NCBI RefSeq assembly: GCF_004349235.1
Contig: NZ_SMKY01000056.1
Location: forward strand, 1-38,746
DNA: 38,746 nucleotides
Direction of reading: 5' to 3'
Source of the DNA: Actinomadura darangshiensis
GTDB lineage: Bacteria > Actinomycetota > Actinomycetes > Streptosporangiales > Streptosporangiaceae
Both the position numbers and the translations under genes were made by a program. The notes beneath the pieces are model-generated. The model was not told the origin of the DNA and searched no databases. It saw nothing but the letters and a program-made list of their open reading frames with translations. Of the stretch, positions 32,025 through 38,746 are shown piece by piece. The stretch's first letter is position 1. Each line of letters begins with the position of its first letter.

Positions 32025-32815
32025 GAGCGGTTCTTCCTGGTGTAGCGGTGCCCGAGATAGGCCTCGACGACCCGCTCGTCGCTGAGCACCTGGCGGGGCG
32101 GGCCCTGGGTGAGGACGGTGCCGTGGTGCAGCACCAGCACCTCGTCGGAGATCGCGGCGATCGCCTGGATGATGTGCTCGATGATCAGCACGGCCAGGCC
32201 GTCGCGGCGCAGCTCGTCGATGAGCCGCAGCGCCGGGTCGATCTCGGCGGGCCGCAGCCCGGCGAGCACCTCGTCCAGCAGCAGGACGCGCGGCCGCAGC
32301 GCCAGCGCCTTCGCCAGTTCCAGCCGCCGCGCGTCGGCGACCGACAGCTCGGCCGGCGGGACGTCGCCCCGGCCGCCGAGCCCGACCCGCTCCAGCACCT
32401 GCGCCGCCTCCCGGCGCGCGTGCGCGGGGGTGCGGACGGGCGACGGGCCGAACATCGCGGCCACCGCCACGTTGTCGGCGACGGTGAGGCCGCGGAACGG
32501 CTTGACGATCTGGAAGGTGCGGGCGACGCCCGCGTGCGCGACCCGCCACGGCCGCGCCCCGGTGAGGTCCTTGCCGCCCACGTGGACGGTACCGGCGGTC
32601 GGCTTGAGATGTCCGCTGATGAGGTTGACCAGCGTGCTCTTGCCCGCGCCGTTCGGGCCGATCACGCCCAGCGTCCGGCCGGGCGGCAGCGCCAGGTCGA
32701 CGCCGGACACCGCCAGCAGCCCGCCGAAGCGGCGTTCCAGCCCCTCCGTCCGCAGGACGGGCGATTCGTCGGTCGCGGTTCCGGCGGTCGGCGGGGTCGC
32801 CTCCGGCTCGGTCAT
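32021..32815 (-). CDS. livG: Branched-chain amino-acid-type ABC transporter ATPase LivG
   Basis: Encodes 264 residues with a Thr/Pro-rich N-terminus of about 25 residues. Walker A is GPNGAGKST, FQIVKPFRGLTVADNV follows, Walker B is VLLLDE and the switch region is IIEHI. The signature is LSVADARRLELAKAL, where the usual LSGGQ-type core is replaced by LSVAD. This variant occurs in a recognised LivG subgroup with VLAGL or VMAGL after Walker B, as here (DEVLAGLRPAE). It overlaps livM and livF by ATGA junctions. Confidence 0.92.
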   Translation of the reverse strand: MTEPEATPPTAGTATDESPVLRTEGLERRFGGLLAVSGVDLALPPGRTLGVIGPNGAGKSTLVNLISGHLKPTAGTVHVGGKDLTGARPWRVAHAGVARTFQIVKPFRGLTVADNVAVAAMFGPSPVRTPAHARREAAQVLERVGLGGRGDVPPAELSVADARRLELAKALALRPRVLLLDEVLAGLRPAEIDPALRLIDELRRDGLAVLIIEHIIQAIAAISDEVLVLHHGTVLTQGPPRQVLSDERVVEAYLGHRYTRKNRS

Positions 32816-33855
32816 AGCCGGTACCTCCGCACGTTGGACAGGAGCGAGAAGTCGCGCATGCGCACCGCGTCCCGGACGAAGTTGACCAGGCCCTGCGGCA
32901 GCAGGATCACCGCCACGATGATGAGCACGCCGAGGGTGAAGCTGTGCCACTGCGCGAAGTGCTGCCGCAGGTACTCCGAGACGACGGCGATGCCGAGCGC
33001 GCCGAGGATCGGGCCCGAGACCGTCCCGGACCCGCCGATCACCACCATCACGACCATCAGCACCGTGATGTTCACGTCGAACAGGCGCTCGGGGTAGATG
33101 GTGACCTGCTGGAAGGCGTAGGCGGACCCGGCCGCGCCGGTCAGCGCGGCGGACATCCCGAACGCGACCGTCTTCGCCCAGGTGGTGTTGATGCCCAGCG
33201 CGGCGGCGGCGTCCTCGTCCTGGTTGATGGCGCGCAGGGCGTATCCGGTGCGGCCGCGCGAGATGAGCGCCGCGACCAGGGCCGACACCGCGCCGAGGCC
33301 GAGGAACAGCAGGTAGAAGCCGTCATTGCCGAGCCACAGGGTGGGCGCCTTGGCGCCGGTCGACGGGATGGTGATGCCCGCCCCGCCGCCCGTCCAGCGC
33401 GGGACGTTGGTGACGAGTTCGCGCAGGCCCTCCGCGACGCCCAGCGTCGCCACCGCGAAGTAGTGCCCCTTGAGGCGCAGCAGCGGCAGCCCGATCGCGG
33501 CGGCGAACACGGCCGCGACCACCGCCGAGATCGGCCAGGCGACCCAGAACGACAGGTCGCCGTGGACCATGAGGACGACCGTGGTGTAGGCGCCGAGGCC
33601 GAAGAAGCCGACCTGCCCGAAGCACGCGTAGCCGGTGAACCCGCCGATGAGGTTCCACCCGACCGCGAGCGTGACGAACATGAAGACCGTGGTGACCGTC
33701 CGCTCCTGGCCCGAGTAGAGCTGGCTCTGCAGGCCCAGGCAGGCCAGGACGGCGACGGCCCCGACGGCCCACGGCAGCCACGCGGGACGGCGTCCTCTCG
33801 GAACGGGCGCCTTCTCGCCCTGGCCGGTGCCGGCCGCGGCGGTGCTCGTCTCCAT
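32812..33855 (-). CDS. livM: Branched-chain amino-acid-type ABC transporter permease LivM
   Basis: Encodes 347 residues. After a cytoplasmic N-terminal stretch come about nine membrane helices. The conserved LivM loop is AVGWNLIGGFTGYACFGQVG, with LRLKGHYFAVATLGVAE, TGYALRAINQDEDAAAALGI and VIGGSGTVSGPILGALGI. It pairs with LivH to form the channel. GGAGG at 33863-33867 (minus strand) is seven bases before the ATG at 33855; a GTG at 33861 overlapping the livH stop is the alternative start. Confidence 0.92.
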   Translation of the reverse strand: METSTAAAGTGQGEKAPVPRGRRPAWLPWAVGAVAVLACLGLQSQLYSGQERTVTTVFMFVTLAVGWNLIGGFTGYACFGQVGFFGLGAYTTVVLMVHGDLSFWVAWPISAVVAAVFAAAIGLPLLRLKGHYFAVATLGVAEGLRELVTNVPRWTGGGAGITIPSTGAKAPTLWLGNDGFYLLFLGLGAVSALVAALISRGRTGYALRAINQDEDAAAALGINTTWAKTVAFGMSAALTGAAGSAYAFQQVTIYPERLFDVNITVLMVVMVVIGGSGTVSGPILGALGIAVVSEYLRQHFAQWHSFTLGVLIIVAVILLPQGLVNFVRDAVRMRDFSLLSNVRRYRL

Positions 33856-33857
33856 GC

Positions 33858-34745
33858 TCACACCTCCACCCGGCTCGCGTAGAACGCCCGTCCGGCGATG
33901 CCCTGCGGGCGGACGGCCAGGACGACGACGAGCACGCCGAAGGCGACGGCGTTGACCAGCGTGCCGGGCAGGAGCTGCCCGCCCCACGCCTCGACGAGGC
34001 CGAGGACGATCCCGCCGATCAGCGCGCCGTACATGTTGCCGAGCCCGCCGAGCACGGCGGCGACGAAGCTGAACAGGGTGAAACGCCCGGCGTCGGCGGG
34101 ACTGAACGTCCCGACGGCGCTGACCGCCGCGCCGGCCGTGCCCGCCATCGCGGTGGCGATCCCGAACGTGAGCGCGTAGACGTGCCGCGCGCGGATGCCC
34201 ATCAGCCGGGCCGCGCCGCGGTCCATGCCGGTGGCCAGGATCGCCAGGCCGGTGCGGGTGTGCCGCATCACCGCGACGAGGACCAGCGTGATGGCGAGCG
34301 CCACGGCCGCCGCCAGCAGCCGCCCGAGCGGGACGCGGACGCCGGTGAGCAGCGTGAAGCCGTCCCCGGCGTACCCGGTCGTGACCGACCGGTAGTCGCC
34401 GGAGTACAGCAGGACCAGGCCGTTGACCAGGACCAGCTCCAGCCCGAACGTGAGCAGCAGCGTGATGAAGATCGGCGCCTTCACGACCATGTTGATCAGC
34501 CCGCGCTGCACCAGGTACCCGGCGGCGAACAGCGCGATGCCGACCGGCACGATCGCGGCGAACGGGTCCAGGCCGAACCGCTGGTTCAGCTCGAACGTCA
34601 GGTAGGCGCCCACGAGGACGAACGCTCCGTGCGCGAGGTTGATGACGTTCATCACGCCCCACACGAGGGAGAACCCGACGGCGATCAGCGCCAGCAGCCC
34701 GCCCTGGAGCAGCCCGTAGACGGTCGCCTGCAGGAACTGGCTCAT
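33858..34745 (-). CDS. livH: Branched-chain amino-acid-type ABC transporter permease LivH
   Basis: Encodes 295 residues with about eight membrane helices. LivH hallmarks are FSLVWGVMNVINLAHGAFVL near the N-terminus, RHTRTGLAILATGMDRGAAR in the coupling region and AVLGGLGNMYGALIGGIVLG near the C-terminus. The start overlaps the livK stop by ATGA. Same operon as the receptor and ATPases. Confidence 0.93.
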   Translation of the reverse strand: MSQFLQATVYGLLQGGLLALIAVGFSLVWGVMNVINLAHGAFVLVGAYLTFELNQRFGLDPFAAIVPVGIALFAAGYLVQRGLINMVVKAPIFITLLLTFGLELVLVNGLVLLYSGDYRSVTTGYAGDGFTLLTGVRVPLGRLLAAAVALAITLVLVAVMRHTRTGLAILATGMDRGAARLMGIRARHVYALTFGIATAMAGTAGAAVSAVGTFSPADAGRFTLFSFVAAVLGGLGNMYGALIGGIVLGLVEAWGGQLLPGTLVNAVAFGVLVVVLAVRPQGIAGRAFYASRVEV

Positions 34746-35968
34746 TTCCCGGTGCCCGGCCAGACCATCGGCGCCTCGGCGACGTCCTTCGGCCACACGC
34801 TGACCGGCCTGCCCTTCTGGATCTGGACGACCTGCATCTTCTTGGTCAGGTTCTGGCCCTGTGCGGTGAACTTCAGCGGCCCGAAGAAGGTCGGCTCGTT
34901 CAGCCCTGCGAGGGCGTCGCGGACCTTGTCCGCGTCGGTGCTTCCGGCCTTCTCCACGGCGAAGACCAGGGCGAGGCAGGCCGCGGTCGCCTCCGCGCCG
35001 TGGTACTCGGGTGCGCGGCCGCCGTACGCGGCCTTGAACGCCGTCGCGTAGTCCTTCGCGGAGCCGATCCACTTGTCCTTGCCGGTCGTCGTGTCGGTCC
35101 ACTGCGTGGAGCCGAGAACGCCCTCGGCGTCCGCGCCGAGCGACTTGGCGAAGTCGGGCGTCGGCGGCGCCACCGTCTCGGCGAACCCGCCGGCGGGCCT
35201 GACGCCCAGCTCCCTGGCCTGCTTGATGATCGCGATGCCCTCGGCGACGTGCACCGAACCGATGATCACGTCCGGCTTCATCGGCTTGACCTTGGTGAGC
35301 GCGGACGAGACGTCGGAGGTGCCGCTCGGGAAATACTCGGTGGCCACGACCTTGAAGCCGAGCCGCCGCGCCTCCTCGGCGCCCGACTCGGCGACGGTCT
35401 TGGAGAACCCGTCGTCGGCGGACAGGAACGCCATCGTGCTCGGCTTCGGCTTGGCCATCTCGTTGATCGCCTGGACCATGGACGCGGCGTAGGAGTGGGC
35501 GGGGGACAGGGCGGCGAACGTCCGCCTGTACCCCTTCTGGAAGATCTTGTCGTCGGCGCCGGAGCTGTCGGCCATCACCTGGCCGTTGCGCTCGATCACC
35601 GCGGCGGCCGCCTCGGTCGTCGCCGAACCGTAGGGACCCAGGATCAGCTTGACGCCCTTGTCGTTGAACTGGTCGACGAGCTGCGCGGCCGTGTCCGGCT
35701 TGGACGTGTCGTCCTGGTACTTGATGTCCAGCTTGAGCTTCTTCGAGCCGACCGGGACCCCGCCCTTGGCGTTCACCGCCTGCCGGCAGAGCTCGTAGCC
35801 CTCCTTGGTGAGGCCGCCCTCGCGGGCCAGCGACCCGGTGAGCGACAGGGACGCGCCGATCTGCAGGGTGTCCCCGCCGCCGCTCGCCTTGTGCTCGCCC
35901 TTCGACCCGCATCCGGCCGCTACCAGCGCGACCGCCGTGACCAGTGCCGCAGCCTTCCTGGTGTGCAT
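34742..35968 (-). CDS. livK: ABC transporter substrate-binding lipoprotein, LivK type
   Basis: Encodes 408 residues. The signal sequence ends in the lipobox VAAGC with Cys20 as lipid anchor. The receptor is a type I periplasmic-binding fold: LQIGASLSLTGSLAREGGLT, LILGPYGSATTEAAAAVIER, FQKGYRRTFAALSPAHSYAA, then PDVIIGSVHVAEGIAIIKQA and YHGAEATAACLALVFAVEKA. Ligands of this family include branched-chain amino acids, amides, urea and aromatic acids; the actual ligand is not predictable here. First gene of the operon. An inverted repeat at 36032-36051 lies 64 bases upstream. Confidence 0.92.
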   Translation of the reverse strand: MHTRKAAALVTAVALVAAGCGSKGEHKASGGGDTLQIGASLSLTGSLAREGGLTKEGYELCRQAVNAKGGVPVGSKKLKLDIKYQDDTSKPDTAAQLVDQFNDKGVKLILGPYGSATTEAAAAVIERNGQVMADSSGADDKIFQKGYRRTFAALSPAHSYAASMVQAINEMAKPKPSTMAFLSADDGFSKTVAESGAEEARRLGFKVVATEYFPSGTSDVSSALTKVKPMKPDVIIGSVHVAEGIAIIKQARELGVRPAGGFAETVAPPTPDFAKSLGADAEGVLGSTQWTDTTTGKDKWIGSAKDYATAFKAAYGGRAPEYHGAEATAACLALVFAVEKAGSTDADKVRDALAGLNEPTFFGPLKFTAQGQNLTKKMQVVQIQKGRPVSVWPKDVAEAPMVWPGTGK

Positions 35969-36031
35969 GTCGTCCGCCCGTTCTCCTCGAATCGGCCGGG
36001 CCGCCGTCCGCCCCGATCGAAGGAGCGGCCC

Positions 36032-36051
36032 AAGCGCCTGTACCAGCGCTT
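36032..36051. promoter_or_regulatory. Inverted repeat in the liv / response-regulator 2 divergent region
   Basis: AAGCGC (36032-36037) and GCGCTT (36046-36051) are perfect complements. With the flanking CTG and CAG they make a nearly symmetrical site of about 20 bases. It lies in the 202-base gap between the divergent livK and response regulator 2 starts and is an operator candidate for the importer operon. Confidence 0.45.
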
Positions 36052-36156
36052 ATGCACGGGAAGGTAAACGGGGCCGGCTGCGCACCGGAAAGGGCGGAGT
36101 GCGAAATTTGAGATTTTTCTAGGATCCGGGCTGTATGCAGCGAGCGTTCGGATTCT

Positions 36157-36173
36157 TACAGTAATGGGCGATG
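36157..36173 (+). promoter_or_regulatory. -10 element close to the response regulator 2 start
   Basis: TACAGT (36157-36162) lies eight bases before the ATG at 36171 and no Shine-Dalgarno is present, so the transcript would have a leader of only one or two bases. The upstream stretch 36100-36160 is AT-rich for this window. Confidence 0.45.
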
Positions 36174-36860
36174 CGAATCCTGCTCGTCGAGGACGATGAC
36201 CGGTTCGCCGACGCCCTCATGGTGGCGCTGCGCCGGCAGGGCTTCGACGTGTCCCGGGCGAGCACCGCGGCCGCCGCGCTGGACGCCCCCGAGCCCGACC
36301 TCGTCCTGCTGGACCTCGGCCTGCCCGACCTCGACGGCATCGAGGTGTGCCGGCGGCTGCGCGGCGCCGGCGACGTCGCCATCATCGCCATCACCGCCCG
36401 CGGGGAGGAACGCGACCGCGTCATCGGGCTGCGCTCCGGCGCCGACGACTACCTGGTCAAGCCGTTCGGCATCGCCGAGCTGAGCGCCCGCATCGACGCG
36501 GTCATGCGGCGCGTCCGGCCCGCCGCGCGCCCCGCCGTGACCGTGCACGGCCTCCGCGTCGACACCGCCCGGCGGCTCGTCACCGCCGCCGGCGGCGCCG
36601 AGATCGCGCTGACCCGCAAGGAGTTCGCGCTGCTCGCCGCCCTCGCCCGCGACCCCGGCGTCGTCGTCTCCCGCGAACGACTCCTCGCCGAGGTGTGGCA
36701 CAGCACGTGGCCGGGCGGGCGGCGCACCCTCGACGTGCACATGGCGACGCTGCGGGCCAAGCTCGGCGACCCGTCGGTCATCCAGACCGTGCACGGCGTG
36801 GGCTACCGGCTCGCCGTCCGCGACGACACGGCCGAGCCCAGCGGCGCGAAGGGCACGTGA
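36171..36860 (+). CDS. OmpR-family response regulator 2
   Basis: Encodes 229 residues. The receiver domain starts MRILLVEDDDRFADAL and carries the phosphoacceptor Asp48 (LVLLDLGLPD), switch Thr in AITARGEE and Lys in YLVKPFG. The DNA-binding domain has LTRKEFALLAALARDPGVVV, VHMATLRAKLGD and TVHGVGYRLAV. It lies 28 bases before its kinase gene and is divergent from the liv operon. By context it probably controls genes for the TAXI receptor next door (inference). Confidence 0.92.
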   Translation: MRILLVEDDDRFADALMVALRRQGFDVSRASTAAAALDAPEPDLVLLDLGLPDLDGIEVCRRLRGAGDVAIIAITARGEERDRVIGLRSGADDYLVKPFGIAELSARIDAVMRRVRPAARPAVTVHGLRVDTARRLVTAAGGAEIALTRKEFALLAALARDPGVVVSRERLLAEVWHSTWPGGRRTLDVHMATLRAKLGDPSVIQTVHGVGYRLAVRDDTAEPSGAKGT

Positions 36861-36888
36861 GGCGGCTGCGGCCGGGAGGGTGGGAGGC

Positions 36889-38394
36889 ATGCTGCGCCGG
36901 ATGCTGGTGCTCTACGCGTCGCTGCTGCTGCTGGTGCTGGCCGCGCTGGAGGTGCCGCTCGCCATCGCGTTCGCCGCCCGCGGCACCCAGAGCCTGTTCA
37001 TCGACCAGCTGAACGACACCGCCCGCTTCGCATCCCTCACCGAACCGGCGCTGCGCACCGGCGAGCTGGTCACGCTGCGCGCCGAGCTCACCCGCTACGA
37101 CGACCTGTACGGCATCGCGACCGCCGTCGTCGACCGCAACGGCTCCGTCGTCCTGTCCTCCCGCGGCGGTCTCGCCCTCGACGAGACCGCCCGGCTCCGG
37201 GTACGCGACGCCCTCTCCGGGGAACGTTCCGACAGCAAGGAGGTGGTGTGGCCGTGGCGGCGCGCTCCGATGGTCGTGGCGGAGCCGGTCGGCCTCGGCG
37301 GCCGGGTCGTCGCCGCCGTCATCACCATCTCCCCGACCACCGCCGTCCGCGACCACACCCTCACCCGGTGGGCCGAACTGGCCGCCGCCGGCCTCGCCGC
37401 GCTGCTCGTCTTCGGGCTCGCCGCCGTCCCGCTGACCCGGTGGGTGCTGCGCCCCGTCCGCCGTCTGGACGAGGTCACCGGCGAACTGTCCGCCGGCCAG
37501 TGGCAGGCGCGGGTGCCGGTGACGACCGGCCCCGCCGAACTGCGGCGGCTCGGCGAGCACTTCAACGCGATGGTCACGGCGGTCGGGCAGGTCCTCGAAC
37601 AGCAGCGGTCGTTCGTCTCCTACGCCGGCCACCAGATGCGCAACCCGCTCGCCGCACTGCGCCTGCGCGTGGAGAACCTCGCCCCGCACGTGCCGCCCGG
37701 CGGGGAACGCGACCTCGCCCTGGCCATCGACGAGGTCACCCGGCTGGGCCGCATCCTGGACGGCATCCTCGCCCTGGCCCGCGCGGAAGGCGGCGGCTAC
37801 TGCCTCGCCGCGGTCGACTGCGGCCGGGTCGCGCGGGAACGCGTGAACGCCCTGCGCCACAACCCGTCCGGGGTGCGCGTCCGGCACCGCGGCGCGAAGC
37901 ACGCGGCCGTCCTCGCCGCCCATGACGGCGTCGGCCAGATCCTCGACGCCCTCCTGGACAACGCGATCAAGTTCGCCGGCCGCGGCTCGACCGTCACCGT
38001 CGCCGTCTCGCGCCCCTTCCACACGTCCGACGGCCCCACCGTCGCCATCGACGTCGTGGACGACGGCCCGGGCATCCCCGCGTCCGACCTGGCCAACGCC
38101 GCCCAGCGCTTCTGGCGCAGACCGGAACACCAGAACATCGACGGCACCGGCCTCGGCCTGAGCATCGCCACGGCCCTGGCCGAGGCGTCCGGCGGCGCCC
38201 TGCGGCTCCACCCGGCCCACCCGCACGGCCTGCACGCCACGGTCGTCCTGCCCGCGGTCAGCCCTGCCGCTTCGCCTCCCGGTAGTACCGCATCGCGCCC
38301 GGATGCAAGGGCAGCGGGTACGTCGAGACCGCCGACCTCCGGTTCAGATGCAGCGCTTCCGGGTGCGCGGCGGCCAACTCGTCCCGTCGCGTGA
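36889..38394 (+). CDS. Sensor histidine kinase partner of response regulator 2
   Basis: Encodes 501 residues. TM1 is at about residues 5-28, an extracytoplasmic loop of some 130 residues follows, and TM2 is near 165-185. The HAMP region is LRPVRRLDEVTGELSAGQWQ. The H-box reads SYAGHQMRNPLAALRL with His248, so HQMRNP stands where most kinases have HELRTP. N-box LLDNAIKFA, DDGPGIP and GTGLGLSIATA are intact. GGGAGG nine bases upstream supports ATG 36889. The kinase core ends near codon 453; the last 44 residues are Ser/Pro/Arg-rich and are encoded antisense to the TAXI receptor gene, a 137-base convergent overlap. This tail follows from the absence of an earlier stop codon. Confidence 0.88.
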   Translation: MLRRMLVLYASLLLLVLAALEVPLAIAFAARGTQSLFIDQLNDTARFASLTEPALRTGELVTLRAELTRYDDLYGIATAVVDRNGSVVLSSRGGLALDETARLRVRDALSGERSDSKEVVWPWRRAPMVVAEPVGLGGRVVAAVITISPTTAVRDHTLTRWAELAAAGLAALLVFGLAAVPLTRWVLRPVRRLDEVTGELSAGQWQARVPVTTGPAELRRLGEHFNAMVTAVGQVLEQQRSFVSYAGHQMRNPLAALRLRVENLAPHVPPGGERDLALAIDEVTRLGRILDGILALARAEGGGYCLAAVDCGRVARERVNALRHNPSGVRVRHRGAKHAAVLAAHDGVGQILDALLDNAIKFAGRGSTVTVAVSRPFHTSDGPTVAIDVVDDGPGIPASDLANAAQRFWRRPEHQNIDGTGLGLSIATALAEASGGALRLHPAHPHGLHATVVLPAVSPAASPPGSTASRPDARAAGTSRPPTSGSDAALPGARRPTRPVA

Positions 38395-38746
38395 AGAGCA
38401 GCCGGGTCAGCTGATAGGCCCGCTCATCAGGCATGGAGGCATTGACCACCAGATAGTTCGGCACCCCGATCGTCCGGACCTGCCCCGCAAGCCCATACGT
38501 CGACGCCAGAATCGACCGCTCCTCATAGAACGCCCGGTACCGCCGCTTCAACGGCTCGACGAACGCACTCAAATCAATCAGCCGAATAGGCACGACCTGC
38601 GCCAACTCAGCGATCGCCCCGGTAGGCAACCCCCAGAGAAGAAGAAGGCGTCGATACGCCCGCCCCTCAGCGCATCAGCGGCATCCCCGACCTGCAATCG
38701 GCGGATCCGCACGTCCCCCTGCTTCACCCCCGCGACCGTGAGCAAC
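38258..38746 (-). pseudogene. TAXI-family TRAP transporter receptor, frameshifted, 5' end beyond window
   Basis: From 38629 down to the stop at 38258 the minus strand reads LPTGAIAELAQVVPIRLIDL, then YGLAGQVRTIGVPNYLVVNA and a C-terminus LPLHPGAMRYYREAKR, typical of TAXI receptors. Upstream, from the window edge to 38635, the family sequence (VKQGDVRIRRLQVGDAADAL, GGRIDAFFFSGG) continues in a different frame. One base is missing at a run of five Gs (38630-38634, Cs on the plus strand). Restoring one G gives a continuous SGGLPTG. The gene is either a recent pseudogene or carries a sequencing error. TAXI receptors capture organic acids such as glutamate for TRAP transporters; they often neighbour a two-component system as here. 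Confidence 0.82.

Noticed and set aside
32281..32345. Degenerate ABC signature in LivG as a sign of a broken transporter
   Set aside because: LSVAD followed by DEVLAGL is a known LivG subgroup pattern and all other ATPase motifs are intact.
1..38746. CRISPR array, tRNA, rRNA or prophage
   Set aside because: No regularly spaced repeats, no cloverleaf or rRNA-like sequence, and no phage or integrase protein was recognised in any frame.

Overview
The window is about 38.7 kb of very GC-rich DNA with dense, mostly short-spaced genes. GTG starts, 4-base start/stop overlaps, F420-type oxidoreductase, HTH/W-rich small proteins, DUF4081-GNAT and the dxr-rip1-ispG-GNAT gene order all point to a filamentous actinomycete, most likely a Thermomonosporaceae/Streptosporangiales member such as Actinomadura. 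The genus is inference. No rRNA, tRNA, CRISPR array, insertion sequence or phage gene is visible; this is chromosomal DNA with some lineage-specific cargo.

Layout. (1) 1-4039: a PucR-type regulator (cut by the left edge), divergent from an aminotransferase and a CoA-acylating (methyl)malonate-semialdehyde dehydrogenase. Together they form a beta-alanine or related omega-amino-acid catabolic unit. (2) 4263-8549: a small W-rich protein, an orphan lipoprotein solute receptor, a small CxxC protein, an orphan histidine kinase and an HxlR regulator. (3) 8576-12353: dxr, a site-2 protease (rip1/rseP-like) and ispG, the conserved MEP-pathway locus. (4) 12626-17792: three tandem paralogous secreted S33 (TAP-like) peptidases, with terminator hairpins after the first two, sitting between ispG and the GNAT gene that directly follows ispG in other actinobacteria. 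(5) 17901-20773: the DUF4081 GNAT protein and two paralogous HTH proteins with a shared C-terminal domain I do not recognise. (6) 20777-26299: a HipA-like kinase/DUF3037 pair, a cyclase-family hydrolase, an F420-type LLM oxidoreductase, a DUF4870 membrane protein, a hotdog thioesterase and an MHS-type MFS transporter. (7) 26421-30143: a membrane-anchored proline-rich protein divergent from an OmpR-type response regulator/histidine kinase operon that runs into a GH18 chitinase-like gene. An 11-bp-phased direct repeat precedes the chitinase gene. (8) 30140-31193: a DinB/DUF664 protein and a secreted SH3b protein. (9) 31293-35968: a complete five-gene branched-chain-amino-acid-type ABC importer (livKHMGF). 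(10) 36171-38746: a second response regulator/kinase operon convergent with, and overlapping, a TAXI-family TRAP receptor gene that carries an apparent frameshift.

How the parts work together. The MEP enzymes Dxr and IspG flank an intramembrane protease, as in most actinobacteria. Two complete two-component systems each sit next to a plausible output or input gene (GH18 enzyme; TAXI receptor), while a third kinase is an orphan. Several genes show a -10-like hexamer only 6-8 bases before the start codon and no Shine-Dalgarno, which suggests leaderless mRNAs. The least understood items are the HTH paralogue pair, the peptidase array inside an otherwise conserved locus, and the HipA-like/DUF3037 pair.
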